Below, one piece after another: positions 58,901 through 64,000 of a DNA stretch of 64,000 nt. A program made the position numbers and the translations under genes. A model generated the notes under the pieces. That model was not told the DNA's origin, made no database searches, and worked only from the letters and a program-made list of their open reading frames with translations. The DNA is taken from positions 185,209-249,208 of the forward strand of contig NZ_JAADJV010000002.1 of assembly GCF_011684115.1 (NCBI RefSeq), written 5' to 3'. Source of the DNA: Rahnella aceris. Its GTDB lineage: Bacteria; Pseudomonadota; Gammaproteobacteria; Enterobacterales; Enterobacteriaceae. Within the stretch, counting starts at the first letter, position 1, and every line of letters begins with the position of its first letter.

Positions 58901-60099
58901 CGGGCACTCCTTACAAACGCCTGGGCTTTTGCCAGCCGCGTTTCAAAATCCACTCGCAGCAATAACACGATTGCCGTCGACATAATTAACAGGCTCGACC
59001 CACCGTAACTGATGAGCGGCAATGTCAGGCCTTTAGTTGGCAACATGCCCGCCGCAGCCCCGACGTTAACCAACGCCTGGAAGCTAAACCACACGCCAAT
59101 TGAACAGGCTAAAAACCCTGAAAAACGCTGGTCGGTCTCTAACGCGCGACGCCCGATGGACATGGCGCGAAAAGCGACGAAGAATACCATTAACAGGGCG
59201 AGAACCACACCGAAATACCCCAATTCCTCGCCTAAAATGGAGAAGATAAAGTCGGTGTGTGCTTCAGGTAAATACTCCAGTTTCTGGACTGAATTACCTA
59301 AACCTTGTCCCCAGAATTCGCCACGACCAAATGCCATCAGTGACTGAGTTAACTGGTAGCCACTACCAAACGGATCCGCCCACGGATTCCAGAACGATGT
59401 CACACGGCGCATACGGTATGGCTCGGCAAGAACCAGCAGTACCACTGCGAATACGCCCGAACCGATAATGGCCAGGAACTGCCACATTTTTGCCCCTGCC
59501 AGGAATAACATCGCCAGCGTGGTGATGAACAGTACAACCACCGTACCAAGGTCCGGCTGAGCCAACAGCAATACTGCCAGCACGACCATCACACCCATCG
59601 GTTTGCAGAAGCCCCAAAAGTTACTGCGCACTTCATCCACTTTTCGCACCAGATAGCTGGCGAGGTAGCAGAACAGTGACAACTTGGAGAACTCTGCCGG
59701 CTGAATACGCAGCGGCCCGAGAGAAATCCAGCGAGATGCCCCGTTAACCGAGCTGCCCACCACCAGCACCACCAGCAACATGATGACCGACAGCAGCAGC
59801 AGGACATTGCTGTACTTCTGCCAGACCGCCATCGGCACACGCAATGTCACCAGCGATAAACCAAAGGCCAGACCGAGATAAATAGCATCACGTTTAGCAA
59901 ACAAAAACGGATCGTCTGCCAGACGCTGACCAATCGGCATCGACGCTGATGTCACCATCACGAAGCCGACGATAGCCAGCCCGAAGGTCAGCCACAGCAA
60001 AGTCCGGTCATACAACACCAGGGTGACGGACTCGCTTTCTTTGGCGCCCATCACCCAATCATTAAATTTGCCGACGAGGCTCAGCCCGGGTATCCGCAT
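58897..60099 (-). CDS. ftsW: Septal peptidoglycan polymerase FtsW (SEDS family)
   Basis: Inner-membrane SEDS glycosyltransferase working with FtsI at the septum. 400 aa, ten spans. Conserved: [38 protein letters not shown] with the catalytic-region Asp nearby, [17 protein letters not shown] and [17 protein letters not shown], then [18 protein letters not shown] 60099 shares its first base with the murD stop region (TGATG) and has AGGAG eight bases upstream; a TTG one codon earlier is the alternative. Confidence 0.96.
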   Translation of the reverse strand: MRIPGLSLVGKFNDWVMGAKESESVTLVLYDRTLLWLTFGLAIVGFVMVTSASMPIGQRLADDPFLFAKRDAIYLGLAFGLSLVTLRVPMAVWQKYSNVLLLLSVIMLLVVLVVGSSVNGASRWISLGPLRIQPAEFSKLSLFCYLASYLVRKVDEVRSNFWGFCKPMGVMVVLAVLLLAQPDLGTVVVLFITTLAMLFLAGAKMWQFLAIIGSGVFAVVLLVLAEPYRMRRVTSFWNPWADPFGSGYQLTQSLMAFGRGEFWGQGLGNSVQKLEYLPEAHTDFIFSILGEELGYFGVVLALLMVFFVAFRAMSIGRRALETDQRFSGFLACSIGVWFSFQALVNVGAAAGMLPTKGLTLPLISYGGSSLLIMSTAIVLLLRVDFETRLAKAQAFVRSAR

Positions 60100-61415
60100 C
60101 AACCCAACTCCTTCGCCAGCGCGGTAAAGACATCGCCGCGTTGTTCAAAACTGCGGAACTGATCCAGGCTGGCGCAGGCTGGCGACAGTAAAACCATATC
60201 GCCGGAAACCACACGCGTGCTGATATCACGCATCGCCTGTTCCATCGTTTCAAACAAGGAAGAAACGTCAGGGCGCAAATCCGCCAGCTCTGCGCCATCA
60301 CGGCCAAAGCAGTAAATACGCAGATTGTCGCCCTGCAAATAACGCGTCAGTGGCGAGAAATCAGCAGATTTACCGTCCCCGCCTAATAACAGATGCAGCG
60401 TGCCTTCAACGTGCAGACCGTTCAATGCGGCTTCGGTACTGCCGACATTGGTCGCTTTAGAGTCGTTAATCCAGCGAACGCCGTTATGTTGCCATGCCAC
60501 CTGAAAACGATGAGCCAGACCGGTAAAGGTCGTCAGGGCTTTCAGGCTGGACGCATGAGGAATACCGACTGCATCCGCCAGCGCCAGCGCCGCCAGGGCA
60601 TTGGTGTAGTTATGGCGTCCTGTCAGTGGCATCTCACGGGTATTCAGGACTTTCTCGCCACGCACACGTAACCAGATATCATCCTGCTGACGGGTCAGAT
60701 GGTAATCACCCACATCAACACCAAAACTCACGCAGCGTTTATCCGCGCCACGTACCGGCATGGTCAGCGCATCGTCGGCATTGACGACGCATAATGCTGC
60801 GTTCTCATAAACTTTCAGTTTGGCTGCACGGTATTGCTGCAAACCAAACGGATAGCGGTCCATGTGGTCTTCAGTTACGTTGAGAATGGTCGCCGCCGCC
60901 GCGTGAAGACTGTGTGTGGTTTCAAGCTGGAAGCTGGAAAGCTCAAGCACAAACAGATCGTATTCGTGATCCAGCATGGTCAGCACAGGCAAACCGATAT
61001 TGCCGCCCACGCCCACGCGCCATCCGGCCGCTTTCGCCATCTCGCCGACCAGCGTGGTGACAGTGCTTTTACCGTTCGAACCGGTGATAGCCACAATTGG
61101 GGTTTGCGTTTCGCGGCAGAACAATTCGATATCGCCAATGATTTCCACGCCAGCCTCTGCAGCTGCGCTCAGTGCTGGCGTTGCCAGCGCAACACCCGGA
61201 CTTGAAATGATCAAATCAGCGTCCAGCAGCCAGTCTTCATTGAGTGAACCGAGATGACACTCAATGTTATCCGCCAGTTTATCGAGTCCTGGCGGGCTGA
61301 CGCGGGTATCAATGACACGCGGCGTGACGCCACGTGCAACAAAGAAATCAACACAAGACAGGCCGGTAAGACCCAGCCCGATGATGACCACTTTTTTACC
61401 CTGATAGTCAGCCAT
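60099..61415 (-). CDS. murD: UDP-N-acetylmuramoyl-L-alanine--D-glutamate ligase
   Basis: Adds D-glutamate to the stem peptide. 438 aa, as in E. coli. [18 protein letters not shown] at the N-terminus, P-loop [29 protein letters not shown] and the C-terminal [13 protein letters not shown] and [12 protein letters not shown] motifs. Two bases separate it from mraY and it overlaps ftsW by one. Confidence 0.97.
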   Translation of the reverse strand: MADYQGKKVVIIGLGLTGLSCVDFFVARGVTPRVIDTRVSPPGLDKLADNIECHLGSLNEDWLLDADLIISSPGVALATPALSAAAEAGVEIIGDIELFCRETQTPIVAITGSNGKSTVTTLVGEMAKAAGWRVGVGGNIGLPVLTMLDHEYDLFVLELSSFQLETTHSLHAAAATILNVTEDHMDRYPFGLQQYRAAKLKVYENAALCVVNADDALTMPVRGADKRCVSFGVDVGDYHLTRQQDDIWLRVRGEKVLNTREMPLTGRHNYTNALAALALADAVGIPHASSLKALTTFTGLAHRFQVAWQHNGVRWINDSKATNVGSTEAALNGLHVEGTLHLLLGGDGKSADFSPLTRYLQGDNLRIYCFGRDGAELADLRPDVSSLFETMEQAMRDISTRVVSGDMVLLSPACASLDQFRSFEQRGDVFTALAKELG

Positions 61416-61417
61416 AA

Positions 61418-62500
61418 TTACCGTACCTTCAGCGTCGCCAGGCCAATCAGCACCAGCATCAGCGAAATAATCCAGAAGCGCACAATAACGCGCGGTTCCG
61501 GCCAGCCTTTAAGTTCGTAGTGATGATGGATAGGCGCCATACGGAAAATGCGCTGCCCACGTAACTTAAAGGACCCAACTTGTAAGATTACCGACAGGGT
61601 TTCGACAACAAACACACCGCCCATAATCACCAGCAAAAACTCCTGACGCAGCAGCACAGCGATAGTGCCCAGCGCGCCACCCAGCGCCAGAGAACCGACA
61701 TCGCCCATGAAAACTTGTGCCGGATAGGTGTTGAACCACAGGAACCCAAGCCCGGCACCGACAATTGCGGTACACACGATCACCAGTTCACCTGCATGAC
61801 GCAGATAAGGGATGTGCAGGTAGCTGGCGAAATTCATGTTACCGGTCGCCCACGCCACCAGCGCAAAGCCCGCCGCGACGAAAACCGTTGGCATAATCGC
61901 CAGCCCGTCCAGACCATCCGTCAGATTGACGGCGTTACTGGTACCGACAATCACAAAGTAGCTCAGCAGGATGTACATCAAACCCAGCTGCGGCATGATG
62001 TCTTTAAAGAACGGCACCACCAGCTCGGTCGCTGGCGTATCTTTACCAATGGCATACATCGTGAAAGCGGCGGCCAGCGCAATGACTGACTGCCAGAAGT
62101 ATTTCCAGCGGGCGATCAGCCCCTTGGTGTCTTTACGCACGACTTTGCGATAGTCATCGATAAAGCCCACCACACCGTAACCCAGCAATACGAACAGCAC
62201 ACACCACACGTACGGATTGGACGGATAGGCCCACATCAATACGGAAATCGTGATAGACGCCAGAATCATCAGGCCGCCCATCGTTGGTGTACCACGTTTA
62301 CTGAAATGTGATTCCGGGCCGTCGTTACGGACAATCTGGCCGAAAGACATTTTCTGCAGACGGGCAATCATGCGAGGCCCAATCCACAGCGACAGGAACA
62401 AAGCGGTCAGCAGGCTGACAATGGCGCGAAACGTCAGATAAGAAAAGACGTTGAAGCCGGAATAATATTTGACCAAATGTTCGGCCAGCCAAACTAACAT
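61418..62500 (-). CDS. mraY: Phospho-N-acetylmuramoyl-pentapeptide transferase
   Basis: Inner-membrane transferase that attaches phospho-MurNAc-pentapeptide to undecaprenyl phosphate, forming lipid I. 360 aa, the E. coli length, ten spans. Active-site motifs: [32 protein letters not shown] (Asp pair), [33 protein letters not shown] and the His motif [15 protein letters not shown]. The start overlaps murF by 7 bp. Confidence 0.98.
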   Translation of the reverse strand: MLVWLAEHLVKYYSGFNVFSYLTFRAIVSLLTALFLSLWIGPRMIARLQKMSFGQIVRNDGPESHFSKRGTPTMGGLMILASITISVLMWAYPSNPYVWCVLFVLLGYGVVGFIDDYRKVVRKDTKGLIARWKYFWQSVIALAAAFTMYAIGKDTPATELVVPFFKDIMPQLGLMYILLSYFVIVGTSNAVNLTDGLDGLAIMPTVFVAAGFALVAWATGNMNFASYLHIPYLRHAGELVIVCTAIVGAGLGFLWFNTYPAQVFMGDVGSLALGGALGTIAVLLRQEFLLVIMGGVFVVETLSVILQVGSFKLRGQRIFRMAPIHHHYELKGWPEPRVIVRFWIISLMLVLIGLATLKVR

Positions 62501-63855
62501 GTTGCATTCTCCTGTAACGCGCGTACTACCTGCTCCATTGCGGCACTACGTGAACCTTTAATCAAAACGGTAATTACCGCATGTTCAGACAGTAAGCTCG
62601 TTAAACGGGCCGTCAGGGCTGCCTTATCTTCCAGATGTTCACCACACCCGCTGACATCACTGATGATGCGGCTGTCATGACCAATGCTGAATACTTTGTC
62701 GATACCGGCGTCGCGGATAGCTTCACCGACCTGACGATGGCAATGTTCGCTTTCAGCGCCCAGTTCAGCCATATCGCCCACTGCCATCACGCGGTAGCCC
62801 GGCATTTCCGCCAGCACCTGTGCGGCAGCGGTCATTGAACCCACATTCGCGTTGTAGCTGTCATCAAGCAAGGTTTTGCCCTCGCTGATAACGATCGGGA
62901 ATAAGCGCCCTTTCACGGATTGCAGCGTCGCCAGCCCGGCGCGCACGTTCTCCGGCGATGCACCGACAGACATTGCCAGCGCAGCCGCAGCGAGTGCGTT
63001 AGCGATATTGTGACGACCCGGAACCGGCAGCGAGACATCAATGCTGCCCTGAGGAGAATGCAGTGTGAACGCGGTATTCAGCGGGCTGATGTTGACATCA
63101 GTGGCACTGAAATCGATGCCTTCACCGAAAGCGGGAGAAAAACGCCAGACGGTTTTACCGTTCAGCTTATGCTGCCAGTTCGCCCAATCGTTGTTATCCG
63201 CATTGATCACGGCAATGCCGTTTTCCGGCAGACCATCGAAAATCTCGCCTTTCGCACGGGCCACGCCTGCGAGGGAACCGAAACCCTCCAGATGTGCGGC
63301 GGACAAGTTATTCACCAGCGCCGTTTCAGGTCGTGCCAGGGCAGTGGTGTAGGCGATTTCACCCGCATGATTCGCACCCATTTCGATGACAGCAAAATCA
63401 TGTTCTGCCGTTAAGCGCAGCAACGTCAGAGGAACGCCAATGTCGTTATTGAAGTTGCCTGCGGTATACAGCACATTGCCGCACTCGCGCAAAATCGCCG
63501 CGGTCATCTCTTTCACAGACGTCTTGCCGGAAGAACCGGTCAGGCCGACGACACGCGCCGGAACCTGCTGACGCACCCAGCCGCCCAGTTGCCCGAGCGC
63601 AATACGGGTGTCAGCAACCACTAACTGAGGAACATCTACCGGTAAGCGCTTACTTACCAGTAAAGCCCCTGAACCGGCTTTTACGGCATCAGCGGCAAAG
63701 TCGTGGGCATCGAATTTTTCGCCTTTCAGGGCGACAAACAAACAGCCTTCAGTGATCTGACGGGTGTCCGTCGTCACGCTGTCAATTTGAGTATCAGTGC
63801 CGATGAGCTCAGCGTTGAGCGCATCAGCCAGCGTTTGCAGGGAAACACGGATCAT
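62494..63855 (-). CDS. murF: UDP-N-acetylmuramoyl-tripeptide--D-alanyl-D-alanine ligase
   Basis: Adds D-Ala-D-Ala to complete the pentapeptide precursor. 453 aa (E. coli 452). The uridine-binding N-domain contains [24 protein letters not shown] (residues about 30-53), the P-loop is [18 protein letters not shown], then [12 protein letters not shown], and the C-domain has [17 protein letters not shown]. It overlaps the end of murE by 4 bp and mraY by 7 bp. Confidence 0.97.
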   Translation of the reverse strand: MIRVSLQTLADALNAELIGTDTQIDSVTTDTRQITEGCLFVALKGEKFDAHDFAADAVKAGSGALLVSKRLPVDVPQLVVADTRIALGQLGGWVRQQVPARVVGLTGSSGKTSVKEMTAAILRECGNVLYTAGNFNNDIGVPLTLLRLTAEHDFAVIEMGANHAGEIAYTTALARPETALVNNLSAAHLEGFGSLAGVARAKGEIFDGLPENGIAVINADNNDWANWQHKLNGKTVWRFSPAFGEGIDFSATDVNISPLNTAFTLHSPQGSIDVSLPVPGRHNIANALAAAALAMSVGASPENVRAGLATLQSVKGRLFPIVISEGKTLLDDSYNANVGSMTAAAQVLAEMPGYRVMAVGDMAELGAESEHCHRQVGEAIRDAGIDKVFSIGHDSRIISDVSGCGEHLEDKAALTARLTSLLSEHAVITVLIKGSRSAAMEQVVRALQENATC

Positions 63856-64000
63856 GCGATCACCCCCAGCAAACGTGCAACCGTCACACGGTCGGAATAG
63901 TCGAGACGCTGGTTTCCGACGAGCTGGTAATCCTCATGCCCTTTACCGGCAATCAACACAACGTCGTCTTCTTTCGCCTGCATGATCGCGCTGGTGACTG
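63852..64000 (-). CDS. murE: UDP-MurNAc-tripeptide synthetase (partial, C-terminal end only)
   Basis: Enters from the right edge; the last 48 residues and the stop are in the window. The end, including [14 protein letters not shown] and [18 protein letters not shown], matches the C-terminus of E. coli MurE, which adds meso-diaminopimelate to the stem peptide. The stop overlaps the murF start (ATGA). Confidence 0.93.
   Translation of the reverse strand, partial: VTSAIMQAKEDDVVLIAGKGHEDYQLVGNQRLDYSDRVTVARLLGVIA

Overview
The window is a chromosomal segment of a gammaproteobacterium of the order Enterobacterales. Gene content and order follow the E. coli backbone srl / cueO-yacC-speE-speD-yacL-acnB / lpd-aceF-aceE-pdhR-aroP / ampE-ampD-nadC-ppdD-hofB-hofC-guaC-coaE-zapD-yacG-mutT-secA-secM-lpxC-ftsZ-ftsA-ftsQ-ddlB-murC-murG-ftsW-murD-mraY-murF-murE. 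Proteins are close to E. coli but clearly diverged, and a DUF721 gene sits between lpxC and secM. A member of the Yersiniaceae (Rahnella/Serratia/Ewingella type) is a reasonable inference, not a proof. No rRNA, tRNA, CRISPR, integrase or insertion sequence was seen.

Layout. 1-1819: end of a sorbitol PTS operon (srlA-srlE-srlB) leaving the window on the left. 2078-6153: copper oxidase cueO with a MerR-type CueR promoter, divergent from yacC and the spermidine pair speE-speD. 6584-8453: two accessory genes, an unrecognised outer-membrane barrel protein with a motif-rich AT-rich upstream region and a YddG-like exporter. 8443-11482: yacL and acnB. 12189-17035: a four-gene chaperone-usher fimbrial operon (pilin, chaperone, usher, two-domain tip adhesin). 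17298-25815: an ABC importer operon divergent from a cytosolic glycerophosphodiester phosphodiesterase (GDPD) and a ROK regulator, followed by a large secreted protein that combines an adhesin-like N-terminus, a GDPD domain and a ricin-like C-terminus. 26065-33210: the pyruvate dehydrogenase operon pdhR-aceE-aceF with lpd. 33640-35010: aroP behind two TyrR boxes. 35227-37636: a GPH-family sugar transporter and GH43 glycosidase pair. 37708-47025: ampDE, nadC, the type IV pilus genes ppdD-hofB-hofC, guaC, coaE, zapD, yacG, mutT. 47140-64000: secA, secM, a divergent DUF721/DciA-like gene, lpxC and the division/cell-wall cluster from ftsZ back to the end of murE.

How the parts work together. The right third is a dense minus-strand operon of peptidoglycan precursor synthesis and septum assembly with 1-8 bp overlaps, feeding into lipid A synthesis and protein export. 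The centre is pyruvate entry into the TCA cycle. The accessory blocks add surface colonisation (fimbriae), aromatic amino acid traffic, plant-type glycoside use, and what looks like an organised system to obtain and degrade glycerophosphodiesters. That last block (17298-25815) is the best candidate for an undescribed system: its intergenic region carries two near-identical 23-bp palindromes, one before each divergent transcript, that fit a common ROK-repressor operator.
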